A stretch of DNA of 64,000 nucleotides, taken from Pseudoxanthomonas sp. F37. GTDB taxonomy: Bacteria > Pseudomonadota > Gammaproteobacteria > Xanthomonadales > Xanthomonadaceae. The position numbers and the translations under genes are program-made. The stretch spans positions 1,922,001 through 1,986,000 of the forward strand of contig NZ_CP095187.1 in assembly GCF_022965755.1 (NCBI RefSeq), given 5' to 3'. Shown piece after piece: positions 49,549 through 59,770 of the stretch; position 1 is the first letter of the stretch, and every line of letters starts with the position of its first letter. Under the pieces are notes generated by a model. That model did no database searches and was not told the origin of the DNA. It worked only from the letters and a program-made list of their open reading frames with translations.

Positions 49549-51921
49549 ATGCCGGCATCACGCGACCAGGCAGAACGCAGCGCGGCGATCGCCGCTGCGC
49601 GCAACACCGACAGCGCACCGGCGGGCGATCCTCCCGTCATCGCGGACGATGCCGGCGCGCGCAGGGCGGCGGAACTGCAACAGCTTGCCGCGGCCCGCGC
49701 GCGCAACGAAGACAAGGCTGCGGAATACGACAGCGCCGGCAGCCCCGTCGAAGGCACGCACGTGGCCCCGCCGTCGGCCACGACATGCGCCAGCACCCTG
49801 TCGGAGGATGTCGCCAACGCCAAGGCCGGCGCGCCTGCGCACGAGGGGACCGACGCCACCACGGTGCCGCTGGAGCACGCGCGCGTGGATTCCAGCGGAC
49901 GCCGCCTGACCACCAACCAGGGCGTGCCGGTGGCCAGCAACCAGGACTCGCTGAAGGCGGGACTGCGCGGGCCGGCCCTGCTCAAGGATTTCATCCTCCG
50001 CGAGAAGATCACCCACTTCGACCACGAGCGCATTCCGGAACGGGTGGTGCATGCGCGCGGCTCCGGCGCGCACGGCTATTTCGAAGCCTACGAAGATCTC
50101 TCCAGGCTCACCCGTGCGGCGCCGTTCCAGGCAGCGGGCAAGCGCACCCCGGTCTTCGTCCGCTTCTCGACGGTGGCCGGCGAGCGCGGCAGCAAGGACA
50201 CCGCCCGCGACGTGCGCGGCTTCGCGGTCAAGTTCTATACCGAAGAGGGCAACTGGGACCTGGTGGGGAACAACATGCCGGTGTTCTTCATCCAGGACGC
50301 GATGAAGTTCCCGGACCTGGTGCATGCGGTGAAGCCCGAGCCGCATCATGCGATGCCGCAGGCGGCATCGGCGCACGACACGTTCTGGGACTTCGTGTCG
50401 CTGATGCCCGAGTCGGCGCACATGCTGGTGTGGCTGATGTCCGACCGCGCCATTCCGCGCAGCTACCGGATGATGCAGGGCTTCGGCGTGCACACCTTCC
50501 GGCTGGTCAACGCGGCCGGCGAAAGCGCACTGGTGAAGTTCCACTGGACGCCGGTGGCCGGCGTGCATTCGCTCACCTGGGACGAGGCGTTGAAGATCAG
50601 CGGCGCCGATCCGGATTTCCATCGGCGCGACCTGTGGGAGGCGATCGAGGCGGGCGCCTGTCCGGCATGGGAACTGGGCCTGCAGGTGTTCTCCGATGCC
50701 GATGCCGAACGGTTCTCGTTCGATGTGCTGGATGCCACCAAGATCGTCCCGGAGGAGCTGGTTCCCATCGTCACCGTCGGTCGGCTGGTGCTGGACCGCA
50801 ACCCGGACAACTTCTTCAGCGAGACCGAACAGGTCGCCTTCTGCACCGCGCACGTCATACCGGGCATCGATTTCACCAACGATCCCTTGCTGGCCGGACG
50901 CATCCATTCCTATGTCGACACCCAGCTCAGCCGGCTGGGCGGCCCCAATTTCCACGAAATCCCGATCAACGCGCCGCTGGCGCAGGTGCACAACAACCAG
51001 CGCGACGGCCTGCACCGCCGGGCCATCCCGCGTGGCCGCGTGGCGTACGAGCCGAACTCGCTGGGCGGCGGTTGTCCGTTCCAGGCCGGTGCCGCAGGTT
51101 TCGTCCCGGTGCCGGAACCGGTCGCCGGGGAAGAGCTGCGCGCCAAGCCGGAACGGTTCGCCGAGCACTACGCGCAGGCCAGCCTGTTCTACGAAAGCCA
51201 GACGCCGGTGGAGCAGCGCCACATCGCCGCGGCGTTCCGCTTCGAACTGAGCAAGGTCACCGTGCCCGCCGTCCGGCGGCGCGTGGTGGCGCTGCTGGCG
51301 AACGTATCGCCCACGCTCGCCCGCGCGGTGGCGGACGGGCTGGGCATGGACATGCCCGGGCCATTGCCGCGCCTGGAGGTCGGCGCGACCGCCGCGCCGG
51401 AAGTCACGGTATCGGCCACCCTGTCGCAGACCGCGTATCCAGGCACGATGCAGGACGCCCACCTCAAGGTCGCCGTACTGGTGGCGCCCGGCGTGGATGG
51501 CGAGCAGGTCGGTGCCATCCAGCACGCGTTGCTGGAAGCGGGCGTCACCGCGCGTCTGGTCGGCCCGCGGATCGGCGCAGTCGGGGGCGCGTCCGCCGTG
51601 ACGCTGGACGCGGACGCCTCGCTGGAGAACCAGCCCGGTGCCCTGTTCGACGGTGTGGTGGTGCCCGCGGGAGTGTCGGCTTCCCTTGCGCCGGACGGGC
51701 GGGCCATCGAATTCCTGCGCGATCAGTACAGGCACTGCAAGCCCTTGCTGGTGATCGGCGACAGCGCTGCGTTGCTCGATGAGGCGGGCATCCCGCGGGC
51801 CGGGGAAGATCCGGGCCTGCTGGTGGCGGAGCGATCGAACGGACAGGCGGTGCGTGCATTCCTGGAAGCGCTTGCGCAGCGTCGGCATTTCGATCGCGAA
51901 CGCGATCCGCCGCGGGTCTAG
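49549..51921 (+). CDS. katE: large-subunit catalase KatE (HPII type)
   Basis: 790 residues, a clade-2 catalase somewhat larger than E. coli HPII (753). Heme-pocket His is in [11 protein letters not shown], the conserved Asn in [12 protein letters not shown], and the proximal Tyr region follows [17 protein letters not shown]-terminal flavodoxin/PfpI-like domain ([17 protein letters not shown]...) is typical. The first ~110 residues are an unusual Ala/Asp-rich extension. Start ATG 49549 has Shine-Dalgarno GGGAGGA at 49535-49541. TTGACA sits at 49489-49494 without a good sigma-70 -10. Confidence 0.95.
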   Translation: MPASRDQAERSAAIAAARNTDSAPAGDPPVIADDAGARRAAELQQLAAARARNEDKAAEYDSAGSPVEGTHVAPPSATTCASTLSEDVANAKAGAPAHEGTDATTVPLEHARVDSSGRRLTTNQGVPVASNQDSLKAGLRGPALLKDFILREKITHFDHERIPERVVHARGSGAHGYFEAYEDLSRLTRAAPFQAAGKRTPVFVRFSTVAGERGSKDTARDVRGFAVKFYTEEGNWDLVGNNMPVFFIQDAMKFPDLVHAVKPEPHHAMPQAASAHDTFWDFVSLMPESAHMLVWLMSDRAIPRSYRMMQGFGVHTFRLVNAAGESALVKFHWTPVAGVHSLTWDEALKISGADPDFHRRDLWEAIEAGACPAWELGLQVFSDADAERFSFDVLDATKIVPEELVPIVTVGRLVLDRNPDNFFSETEQVAFCTAHVIPGIDFTNDPLLAGRIHSYVDTQLSRLGGPNFHEIPINAPLAQVHNNQRDGLHRRAIPRGRVAYEPNSLGGGCPFQAGAAGFVPVPEPVAGEELRAKPERFAEHYAQASLFYESQTPVEQRHIAAAFRFELSKVTVPAVRRRVVALLANVSPTLARAVADGLGMDMPGPLPRLEVGATAAPEVTVSATLSQTAYPGTMQDAHLKVAVLVAPGVDGEQVGAIQHALLEAGVTARLVGPRIGAVGGASAVTLDADASLENQPGALFDGVVVPAGVSASLAPDGRAIEFLRDQYRHCKPLLVIGDSAALLDEAGIPRAGEDPGLLVAERSNGQAVRAFLEALAQRRHFDRERDPPRV

Positions 51922-52056
51922 CGGTTGCCTGTGGCATGCGTGCGTCGACCGGCGCGCGGCGCGTGCGGGCCAACATCCTCGCAACGTCCGCTTCGCATGC
52001 TGTTGATGGGCCCGCGCGCAAGCTCCGGTACCGCGCTCACAACATGAGGAGACGAG

Positions 52057-52470
52057 ATGAAAGTCGGCGAGATGATGAGTGGCAACGTGCGCCTGGTCGC
52101 GCCCGACGACACCCTGGCGCATGCCGCCAGGGTGATGGCGGAACAGGACGTGGGAAGCCTGCCGGTCGGCGAGGACGATCGGCTGGTGGGATTCCTGACC
52201 GACCGCGACATCGCGGTCCGCGCGGTGGCGCAGGGATTGGGTGCCGAGGCCCGGGTCCGGCAGGTGATGTCCGGCGAAGTCAAATACTGCTATGACGACG
52301 ATGACGTGGAGGAGGTCGCCCTCAACATGGCCGACCTGGAGCTGCGTCGCATGCCCGTGGTCAACCGCGACAAGCGCCTGGTGGGCATCGTGTCGTTGGG
52401 AAACTTCGCCCAATGCGGGGCGCCGCGCGCTTCGCAGGAACTGCTTGAGGGTGTTGCCGCGCGACACTAG
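52057..52470 (+). CDS. two-CBS-domain protein
   Basis: 137 residues, a stand-alone pair of CBS motifs (MKVGEMMSGNVRLVAPDDTL..., VRQVMSGEVKYCYDDDDVEEV...) that likely bind an adenine nucleotide. It may sense energy state for a partner not identifiable here. Good Shine-Dalgarno GAGGAG upstream. Located between katE and a large MscS channel on the same strand. Confidence 0.9.
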   Translation: MKVGEMMSGNVRLVAPDDTLAHAARVMAEQDVGSLPVGEDDRLVGFLTDRDIAVRAVAQGLGAEARVRQVMSGEVKYCYDDDDVEEVALNMADLELRRMPVVNRDKRLVGIVSLGNFAQCGAPRASQELLEGVAARH

Positions 52471-52592
52471 TGCGGGCGCGTTGACACCGTGTTCGCATGG
52501 CCTGCGCTACAACTCCACCATGCCCGGCCTGCCTGAGCGTCGTGCCCTGTGGGCCGCGGCATCCTCTTTCCCTCCAGGTGTCCGCGGTTCCC

Positions 52593-54449
52593 ATGGACTG
52601 GAAGGTTGAAACAGCCGCGCAGCTCGCCCCGCGCGGCTCGGACCGCCTGCTCTGGGGAGATCTGGCCAACGGCTACCGTCTGGCGGAAGACGCCTTCGCT
52701 CCGGTCGCCCGCTCATGGCGCGACGCGTGGCTCTCCCTGGCGGGGCAGGGATGGCTGCTGGCGGCGATGGCGCTTGTCTTGGCGTGCGGCCTGATCGCAG
52801 TACGCGCGTGGGCGCTGCCCGCGTGGGAGCGCCACCTCGAGAAAGAATGGCGCGGACATCCCCTGGCCTTGTCGCTGCCGGCCGCGGCGGGCGTGCTGGT
52901 GCTGGGAGGGTTGGCGTGGCTGGCGGCGTCGCTGTTCCTCCAGGCCCTCGTGTGGACGGCTCCGCTGCCGCTGCCGCTGCGCGGTACGGCCCGGGCCCTG
53001 GTGGCCGTCGTCACGCTGGTGGCCGTGGTCATCGCGACCGGTCGAGGGATCGCGCGCCTGACGGTGGGACTGCAGGGCGGGCGTGCGGGCATGGCGGCCG
53101 CGCCCCTCGTCCTTGCGCTATCGCTGCTGCTGGTGGCGCTGCTGGACCGCAACCTGGCCCTCATGGCAGCCCCTCCCGTGGCCGCCGTCGGCCTGGTCCA
53201 CGCAGCCACCGCCTGTGCGATGGGCGTGGCGATCGCATTCGTACTGTCCCGCGCGCCCGGCATCGTGCGGCGCGCCGGGTTGCACACGCCGGTCCGGCGC
53301 CGCCTGGCGCACGCGGTGTCCGGCGGCGTGATGCTGGGCTGGCTGCTGCTGGTGGTGGTGGTCGCCAGCCTGTTGGCCGGCTACATGGCATGGGCCGCCT
53401 TCCTGACCAAGCAGATCGTGTGGACGCTGCTGGTGCTGGGGTGGACGTTCCTGACCTGGCGGACCGTCCACGATGGCGCCGACTTCCTCGCCGGCCGCCG
53501 CGAAGCGCTGCTGCGTGCATCGCGCAGGACCGGCGTGGGCACGCGGCGCCTGCAGCAGGCCATCGTGCTGGTGAGCGGTGCGGCGATGCTGGGCCTGGCC
53601 TGCGTGGCCCTGATGCTCATCAGCGCGCCTTACGGGCTGGGCCCGTCCGACCTGCTGGGCCGCATGTTCGACGCCGGCGGCAACCTGCGCATCGGCAACC
53701 TGAGCTTCAGCCCCCTGCAGGTACTGCGCGCCATGGTGGTACTGGCATTGGCGGTCGCGGCCTCGCGCATGCTGGCGCAGTGGCTTTGCCGCCGCCTGCT
53801 GCCGACGACACGCCTGGATGCGGGCGTGCGGGCGTCGCTGACCACCCTGGCGCGCTATGCGGGCGTCGTGGTGGGCATCGGCATGGCGCTGGCGGCACTG
53901 GGCGTGGAAGCCAATCGCATCACCTGGGTGGTGAGCGCGCTGACGGTCGGCATCGGCTTCGGGCTGCAGGCCATCGTGCAGAACTTCATCTCCGGGCTGA
54001 TCCTGCTGGTGGAGCGTCCGGTGAAGGTGGGCGACTGGGTGGTGGTGGGCGACGCGGAAGGCGATGTCCGCCGCATCAACGTCCGCGCCACCGAGATTTC
54101 GCTGGCCGACCGCACCACCGTGCTGGTCCCGAACTCGGAGCTGATCACCAAGGTCGTCCGCAACCGCACGTTCACCGCCGGCGACGGCCTGGTGAAGGTG
54201 GTCCTGCCGGTGCCGGCGGTGGCGGACATCGCCCAGGTCGTCGGCCTGGTGCGGGCGGTCGTGCGCGAACAGGGCGAGATCAAGCCGTCTCCCGCGCCCC
54301 AGGTGCAGGTGGAGGAGGTGAGGGACAACAAGCTGTGGATCGGCGTGTCCGCCTATGTGGAGGGCCCTCGCCAGGTGACCCGCATCCGCGCGGCCCTGCT
54401 GCTGGCCCTGGTGCAGCGCCTGCAGGCCGCCGGCATCGCGCTGGTGTGA
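52593..54449 (+). CDS. large mechanosensitive channel (MscS domain, DUF3772-type)
   Basis: About 618 residues from ATG 52593. About ten transmembrane helices, then an MscS core with LTVGIGFGLQAIVQNFISGL (pore helix) and VERPVKVGDWVVVGDAEGDV, then a cytoplasmic cage. Compared with typical DUF3772 channels (~800), the periplasmic N-terminal region is short. An ATG at 52497 would add 32 Cys/Pro-rich residues without clear homology, so I prefer 52593. Function: release of solutes under osmotic down-shock, fitting its trehalose-synthesis neighbours. Confidence 0.85.
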   Translation: MDWKVETAAQLAPRGSDRLLWGDLANGYRLAEDAFAPVARSWRDAWLSLAGQGWLLAAMALVLACGLIAVRAWALPAWERHLEKEWRGHPLALSLPAAAGVLVLGGLAWLAASLFLQALVWTAPLPLPLRGTARALVAVVTLVAVVIATGRGIARLTVGLQGGRAGMAAAPLVLALSLLLVALLDRNLALMAAPPVAAVGLVHAATACAMGVAIAFVLSRAPGIVRRAGLHTPVRRRLAHAVSGGVMLGWLLLVVVVASLLAGYMAWAAFLTKQIVWTLLVLGWTFLTWRTVHDGADFLAGRREALLRASRRTGVGTRRLQQAIVLVSGAAMLGLACVALMLISAPYGLGPSDLLGRMFDAGGNLRIGNLSFSPLQVLRAMVVLALAVAASRMLAQWLCRRLLPTTRLDAGVRASLTTLARYAGVVVGIGMALAALGVEANRITWVVSALTVGIGFGLQAIVQNFISGLILLVERPVKVGDWVVVGDAEGDVRRINVRATEISLADRTTVLVPNSELITKVVRNRTFTAGDGLVKVVLPVPAVADIAQVVGLVRAVVREQGEIKPSPAPQVQVEEVRDNKLWIGVSAYVEGPRQVTRIRAALLLALVQRLQAAGIALV

Positions 54450-54458
54450 GCCGCGTCC

Positions 54459-56570
54459 TCAGCCACGGACCTGCAGGGACACGCGGCCATCCGGATCGCC
54501 TTCGATGAAGGCGGCCACGCGGCTGCCGGTGCTGCGGAAGGCCAGGTCGATGCGCTGGTCGCCCACGGCGAGATCGTGGATGGTGACATCCTGGATGCCG
54601 AACGGCAGTTCCGCGCGCTGCACGTGGATGGTCCTTCCGTCGCCATCCACCTGGATGCCCAGGCACGCCTGCAGCAGCATGAACGCCGAGCCCGCCGCCC
54701 ACGCCTGCGGCAGGCAGGCCACGGGATAGGCGACCGGCGGCGCGCCCTGCGTACGCGCGAAGCCGCAGAACAACTCCGGCATGCGCATGTCGAAGTGCAC
54801 CGCGGCCTCGAACGCGCCGCGCAGCAGCCGCGTGGCCGCGCCGCGCACGCCCGTGCTGGCCAGCCCGCTGGCGCACAGGGCGGAATCGTGGGGCCAGACC
54901 GAGCCGTTGTGGTAGGAAATGGGGTTGAAGCGCGCCTCGCCCCTGGCGACGGTGCGGATGCCCCAGCCGGTGAAGAACGCCGGCGACATCAGCTGCTCGG
55001 CCACCGCCAGCGCACGTGCCGGCTCGGCCACGCCAAACTGCAGCAGATGGCCTGCGTTGCTGGTCCTGACCGCGCACAGCGCGCCTTCGCCATCCAGGGC
55101 CAGGCCGTAGTAGGCGGCACTCTCCATCCAGAAGCGCCGCTCGATGGTGGCGCGCAACGCCTGCGCGCGGCGTGCCCAGTGCGCGGCCGCGGGCGGGTCC
55201 CAGCGTTGGCCCAGCTCGGCCATGGTGCGCAGGGCGGCGTAGGCATACCCCTGGACCTCGACCAGCGCGATCGGCCCTTCCGCCAATCGGCCGTCGGCAT
55301 GGAACACCGAGTCGCCGCTGTCCTTCCAGCCCTGGTTGGCCAGGCCGCGGTCGCTGGCGCGCGCATAGACCAGCAGGCCGTTGGGATCGGCGTCGCAGAC
55401 CCGTTCGATCCATTGCACGGCGGCCAGCAGCGCCGGCCACAGGGACTGCACGGTCTCGATGTCGGCCGTCCGCTTCAGATAGGCCCCGGCCAGGGCGATG
55501 AACAGCGGCGTGGTGTCCACGCCACCGTAGTAAAGCCCGAAGGGCAACTCCTTCATGGCCGACATTTCGCCGCGCCGGGTCTCGTGCATGATCTTGCCGG
55601 GGGCGGCGTCCAGGAACGGCGATTCCTCCTTGGCCTGGTGCCTGGCCAGGAAGGTGAGCACGCCCTTGGCCAGCCCCGGGTCCAGCCACAGCGTCTGCAT
55701 GGCGGTGATCACGGCGTCGCGACCGAAAGGCGTGGAGAACCACGGAATGCCCGCATACGGGTAGGGACCGGTCTCCAGTTCGCTGGTCAGCAGCGCCAGG
55801 TCCGAGCGCGAGCGGCGCATCCACTGGTCGAACAGCGGTCCGCTGCTGGACACGCGTGCGCCCCGTCGTTGCCGCCGTCGCATGTGCCGCCGGGCATGCG
55901 ATGCCTCGTCGCGATAGCGCTGCCGGGAGGGCGTGGCCTCCTGCAGGACGCCGATCTCGGCATACAACTCCTCCGAGCCTCCCGGCGCCAGCGTGAGCAC
56001 GAACTCCACGCAGCCCGGGACAGGCTGCGCGGGCGGCCGCGAGAACAGCACCGATGACGACCTGGCCACGCCATCCAGTCCCTCGTAACGGAACGCATAA
56101 CCCCACTCGCTGCTCTCCGGCCCCAGCAGGCGCCCACGCGCCGGCCGCCGGCTGCCGCGCACCTCGAACATGTCGACGAAGTCGGCATCCAGCCGGAAGC
56201 GCAGGGGCAGCCGGGTCGTCCGGTCGCCGTAGTTCATGCAGGTGATGCGTTCGTACATGCGCTCGCGGCACAGGAAGCGGCTGCGGGTGATGTGGATCAG
56301 CCCTTCCGGAGCGCCCATCTCGTCCATCGCCGACAGGGCGCGGTTGGTCAGATGGGCGACGAACAACACATTGTCCTGGGTGACCGCGGAACTGAGCAGG
56401 GCCGGTTGCTGCTCGCCCAGGAGGAACTCGTAGCGGGACACGATGCGGGTGTCGTGCACGAAGAAGCCTTCGGCGGGCGCGACGATGTCGCCCAGGCTGT
56501 TGGCCACCAGGAAACTGTCGCCGTCCTTGAGGACATAACGGGTCAGGGGTGCGCTGTCGCTGTTCTCCAT
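54459..56570 (-). CDS. amylo-alpha-1,6-glucosidase / glycogen debranching-type glycoside hydrolase
   Basis: 703 residues. N-terminal domain (PF14742-like: YVLKDGDSFLVANSLGDI..., VHDTRIVSRYEF) followed by an (alpha/alpha)6 toroid (IPWFSTPFGRDAVITAMQTLWLDPGLAKGVLTFLARHQ) with acidic residues such as Asp in FGRD and Glu in EVQGYAYAAL. Related proteins are annotated as debranching enzymes, but sequence cannot prove glycogen as the substrate. It is first in neither reading: on the minus strand the order is otsB, otsA, GT4, this gene. Confidence 0.85.
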   Translation of the reverse strand: MENSDSAPLTRYVLKDGDSFLVANSLGDIVAPAEGFFVHDTRIVSRYEFLLGEQQPALLSSAVTQDNVLFVAHLTNRALSAMDEMGAPEGLIHITRSRFLCRERMYERITCMNYGDRTTRLPLRFRLDADFVDMFEVRGSRRPARGRLLGPESSEWGYAFRYEGLDGVARSSSVLFSRPPAQPVPGCVEFVLTLAPGGSEELYAEIGVLQEATPSRQRYRDEASHARRHMRRRQRRGARVSSSGPLFDQWMRRSRSDLALLTSELETGPYPYAGIPWFSTPFGRDAVITAMQTLWLDPGLAKGVLTFLARHQAKEESPFLDAAPGKIMHETRRGEMSAMKELPFGLYYGGVDTTPLFIALAGAYLKRTADIETVQSLWPALLAAVQWIERVCDADPNGLLVYARASDRGLANQGWKDSGDSVFHADGRLAEGPIALVEVQGYAYAALRTMAELGQRWDPPAAAHWARRAQALRATIERRFWMESAAYYGLALDGEGALCAVRTSNAGHLLQFGVAEPARALAVAEQLMSPAFFTGWGIRTVARGEARFNPISYHNGSVWPHDSALCASGLASTGVRGAATRLLRGAFEAAVHFDMRMPELFCGFARTQGAPPVAYPVACLPQAWAAGSAFMLLQACLGIQVDGDGRTIHVQRAELPFGIQDVTIHDLAVGDQRIDLAFRSTGSRVAAFIEGDPDGRVSLQVRG

Positions 56571-56572
56571 GG

Positions 56573-57625
56573 TCAGGCTTTCATGCGATGGGGCGCGCCC
56601 TCCACCATGCGGACGTAAAGGGACTCGTAGTCCGCCGCCATGCGGCGGGCATCGAAGCGCTGCTCGAAACGGCGGCGGACCGCGTGGCGGTCCAGTTCGC
56701 GGCAGCGTGCGACGGCCTCCACGCCGGCCTGGATGCTGTCGACGATGAAGCCGGTGCGGCCGTCGTCGACCACCTCGGGCACCGACCCTTCGCGCCAGGC
56801 GATCACCGGCGTGCCGCACGCCATCGATTCGATCATCACCAGTCCGAACGGCTCCGGCCAATCGATGGGGAACAGCAACGCCGCGGCGTTGCCTAGGAAC
56901 TCCGGCTTGCCCGCATCGTCGATCTCGCCGACGAATTCGACGCCGCCACCGGCCAACAGGGGTTCGATCGTCTCGTGGAAATAACGGCGATCGGCCGTGT
57001 CCACCTTGGCGGCGATACGCAAGGGCAGGCCCGCCCGCCGCGCGATCTCGATGGCGCGGTCCGGCCGCTTTTCCGGCGACAGCCGGCCCAGGAAGGCCAG
57101 GTAGTCGCCGCGCGGGCGGGGCGGTGGCATCAGCAACGACGTCGGCATGCCATGCGGGATGGTCTGCCACCAGTTGGCCCACGGCAGCGGCAGGCGCTGG
57201 TGGTCGGAAATGGACACCAGCGGATAGCGCGACCAGCGACGGTAGGCCTGCGGGAGGTCCTGTTTGTCCTGGCGCCCGTGCAGGGTGAACACGCACTTGG
57301 AGGCGAGTTGCTCGAAGATCGGCAGGGGCAGCAGATCGATGTGGAAATGCAGCACGTCGAACTCGTCGGCACGCTCGCGGATGCCGTGCAGCATGGACAG
57401 GTGCGCGGCCACCGGGGACTTGAGCGGTGCAGGGTCCAGCCTGAGCGCGATGTCGCGGAAGCTGGTGAGGTCGGCCGCGGTGACGGAGTCGCCGCTGGCG
57501 AACAGGGTGACGTGGTGGCCACGCGCGACCAGCGCTTCGGTCAGGTACGACACCACGCGTTCGGTGCCGCCGTACAGCTTAGGCGGCACCGATTCGAACA
57601 AGGGGGAGATCTGCGCGATCCTCAC
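56573..57625 (-). CDS. family 4 glycosyltransferase
   Basis: 350 residues with a GT-B fold. The N-terminal GGTERVVSYLTEALVARGHH is the acceptor side, and LGRLSPEKRPDRAIEIARRAG plus the EX7E motif in EPFGLVMIESMACGTPV bind the sugar nucleotide. Annotated in relatives as a glycosyltransferase of unknown acceptor. GTG start 57625 overlaps the otsA stop by four bases. It likely works on a glucan or glycoside product with its neighbours. Confidence 0.88.
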   Translation of the reverse strand: MRIAQISPLFESVPPKLYGGTERVVSYLTEALVARGHHVTLFASGDSVTAADLTSFRDIALRLDPAPLKSPVAAHLSMLHGIRERADEFDVLHFHIDLLPLPIFEQLASKCVFTLHGRQDKQDLPQAYRRWSRYPLVSISDHQRLPLPWANWWQTIPHGMPTSLLMPPPRPRGDYLAFLGRLSPEKRPDRAIEIARRAGLPLRIAAKVDTADRRYFHETIEPLLAGGGVEFVGEIDDAGKPEFLGNAAALLFPIDWPEPFGLVMIESMACGTPVIAWREGSVPEVVDDGRTGFIVDSIQAGVEAVARCRELDRHAVRRRFEQRFDARRMAADYESLYVRMVEGAPHRMKA

Positions 57626-59013
57626 GAGGCCACGCCTTCGCTGCGGTGCCTGGCCGGTGGCAGGTCGGCGGCCGGCGGCGCGGACGGTCCCGCCTTGCGC
57701 TGCAGATGGCCCAGGAAATCGCGTGCCCACGCCGTGATGTCGTTGCGACGCAGGGTGTCGAGCATGGCCGACCAGCGTGCGCGGCGTTCGCCCAGGGGCA
57801 TGCGCCGCGCCAGCGCGATCGCGTCGGCCATTTCCTCGGTGTCGTGGGGATTGACCAGCAGGGCTTCCGGCAACGCATGCGCCGCGCCGGCGAAGCGGGA
57901 CAGCACCAGCACGCCGGGATCGGCCGGGTCCTGCGCGGCCACGTATTCCTTGGCGACCAGGTTCATGCCGTCGCGCAGCGGCGTGACCAGTCCGATGTCC
58001 GCCGTGCGATAGAACCCCGCCAGCACGTCGTGGGGATAGCACTGGTTGACGTAGCGCAACGGCGTCCAGTCGGGCCGGGCGTGCCGGCCGTTGATGTGGC
58101 CGGCGACGCGTTCCAGTTCCTCGCGCAACGCGCGGTACTCCGGCACGTCCTCGCGGCTGGGTGGCGCGATCTGCAGGTAGGTGAGGTTGTCGGGTGTGTG
58201 CGGATGCTGGTCCAGATAGCGCCCGAACGCGTGGAAGCGCTCCGGCAGGCCCTTGGAGTAGTCCAGCCGGTCCACGCCGATGGCGAGCCGGCGATCGCTC
58301 AGGCTCTGCCGCAGTGCGGTCACCGCTTCCCGCCCACGGACCGATACGGCCGAACGCGCCACCTGGTCGACATCGATGCCGATGGGGAAGGCCGCCACCT
58401 CGCAGGACCCGGCATCCACGCCCATATGCGCGAAATACTGCCGCAGGTTCTCCGCGTCCGCCTCGGTCTGCACGCCCACCAGGTCGTAGCAGGCCAGCGC
58501 GGAAAAGACGTCCCGGTGGTCCGGCAGCATGCACAGCACGTCCCAGGACGGCAGGGGAATGTGGAGGAAGAAGCCCAGGCGCTGGCGGACGCCGCGCGCA
58601 CGCAGCGCACGGGCGAGCGGAATCAGGTGGTAGTCGTGGATCCATACTTCGTCGTCGCCCCGCAGTTCGCGTGCCAGCGCGTCGGCGAAGCGGTCGTTCA
58701 CGGCGAGGTAGCGCGCATACTCTCCGCGGTCGAAATGGATCAGGTCCACGCGGTAGTGCAGCAGCGGCCACAGGGCCCGGTTGGCGAAGCCGTGGTAGTA
58801 CCCTTCGAACTCATGCTGCGGCACGTCCAGCAGGCAGAAGCGTATGCCGTCGCCGATCTGCACGCGGGGCGGCGCCTCACCGAAGCCGCCGCTCCAGCCG
58901 AACCACACGCCGCGCCGCTGCCGCAGCACGCCGTGCAAGGCCACGGCCAGCCCGCCCGCATGCACGGCGCCGGGGTAGGCCACCCGATTGGATACGACGA
59001 ACAATCTACTCAC
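57622..59013 (-). CDS. otsA: trehalose-6-phosphate synthase OtsA
   Basis: 463 residues (GT20). It makes trehalose-6-P from glucose-6-P and UDP-glucose. Signatures: AGGLAVALHGVL (glucose-6-P loop), WIHDYHL, and GVDRLDYSKGLPER, PLRDGMNLVAKEY for UDP-glucose. GTG start at 59013 is set by homology (VSRLFVVSNRVAYPG). It lies within the otsB 3' end and overlaps the GT4 start, so the four genes are translationally coupled. Confidence 0.95.
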   Translation of the reverse strand: MSRLFVVSNRVAYPGAVHAGGLAVALHGVLRQRRGVWFGWSGGFGEAPPRVQIGDGIRFCLLDVPQHEFEGYYHGFANRALWPLLHYRVDLIHFDRGEYARYLAVNDRFADALARELRGDDEVWIHDYHLIPLARALRARGVRQRLGFFLHIPLPSWDVLCMLPDHRDVFSALACYDLVGVQTEADAENLRQYFAHMGVDAGSCEVAAFPIGIDVDQVARSAVSVRGREAVTALRQSLSDRRLAIGVDRLDYSKGLPERFHAFGRYLDQHPHTPDNLTYLQIAPPSREDVPEYRALREELERVAGHINGRHARPDWTPLRYVNQCYPHDVLAGFYRTADIGLVTPLRDGMNLVAKEYVAAQDPADPGVLVLSRFAGAAHALPEALLVNPHDTEEMADAIALARRMPLGERRARWSAMLDTLRRNDITAWARDFLGHLQRKAGPSAPPAADLPPARHRSEGVAS

Positions 59014-59770
59014 GCGCTTTCTCCTCGGGATGCTCTCTGCCGCCCGCGGTGAGCCACGCCAGGACCGCGTGCGCATCCCGCAGCGCGTAGCGCGCGGCGC
59101 TGGGCCTGGGCGCGCCGACACGGACGCTGATGCCTCCCAGCGCATTGACGGCCTCGAAGCCCGGCTCGTCGGCCGGATCGTCGCCCGCGAAAACGGGGAT
59201 GCGTCCCGAGAACGGCGGCCGGGCCATGAAGGCAAGGATGGCCTTGCCCTTGTCCATGCCCTGGGGACGGATCTCGATGCCGTGCGCACCCGGGTGGAGC
59301 CGATGGGTGGGTACGGCCGCCGCCAGCCGGTGCGCGAATGCCGTCATCGCGTCCGCGGCGCCCGGGGCGGCGCGCCAGTGCAGATACAGGCAGGGGCCAT
59401 GCGCTTCGACCACGGCGTTAGCGTGGCGCCCGGCAATCTCCACCGCTTCTGCGATCCATGCCGCCGGCACCATCGGCGCGGCCACGCCGGTCGGCTCGGG
59501 GCGGCACTGCAGCCCGTGCAGCCCCGCCGCAGCCGGTGTCACCCACGGGTGCAGGAGCGCATCGAGTGCCTGCAGGCTCCGTCCGGTCACCAGGGCGACG
59601 GCGCCGTCCAGCTTCGTGCGCAGCCGTTGCAGCAAGGGCGTGACGCGCGCGTCCAGTACCACCTGTTCCGGACGGGGCGCATGCATCGTCAGGGTGCCGT
59701 CCACATCGAGGAACAGCGCCCAGTCGTTGCGTGGATGCGGGGGAGTTCGATCGCCTGTGCCGGAGTCCAT
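59006..59770 (-). CDS. otsB: trehalose-6-phosphate phosphatase OtsB
   Basis: 254 residues, HAD superfamily: DVDGTLT nucleophile motif (~22-28), VTGRS, and GDDPADEPGFEAV. It releases trehalose from trehalose-6-P. It is the first gene of the operon. CTAGATT (plus 59777-59783) is 6 bases ahead of the ATG, resembling an RpoS-type -10, but would leave almost no leader. The overlap with otsA is eight bases. Confidence 0.94.
   Translation of the reverse strand: MDSGTGDRTPPHPRNDWALFLDVDGTLTMHAPRPEQVVLDARVTPLLQRLRTKLDGAVALVTGRSLQALDALLHPWVTPAAAGLHGLQCRPEPTGVAAPMVPAAWIAEAVEIAGRHANAVVEAHGPCLYLHWRAAPGAADAMTAFAHRLAAAVPTHRLHPGAHGIEIRPQGMDKGKAILAFMARPPFSGRIPVFAGDDPADEPGFEAVNALGGISVRVGAPRPSAARYALRDAHAVLAWLTAGGREHPEEKARE

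Noticed and set aside
56573..58771. 732-residue minus-strand frame joining the GT4 to upstream sequence
   Set aside because: The upstream half is out-of-frame otsA. Homology starts at GTG 57625.
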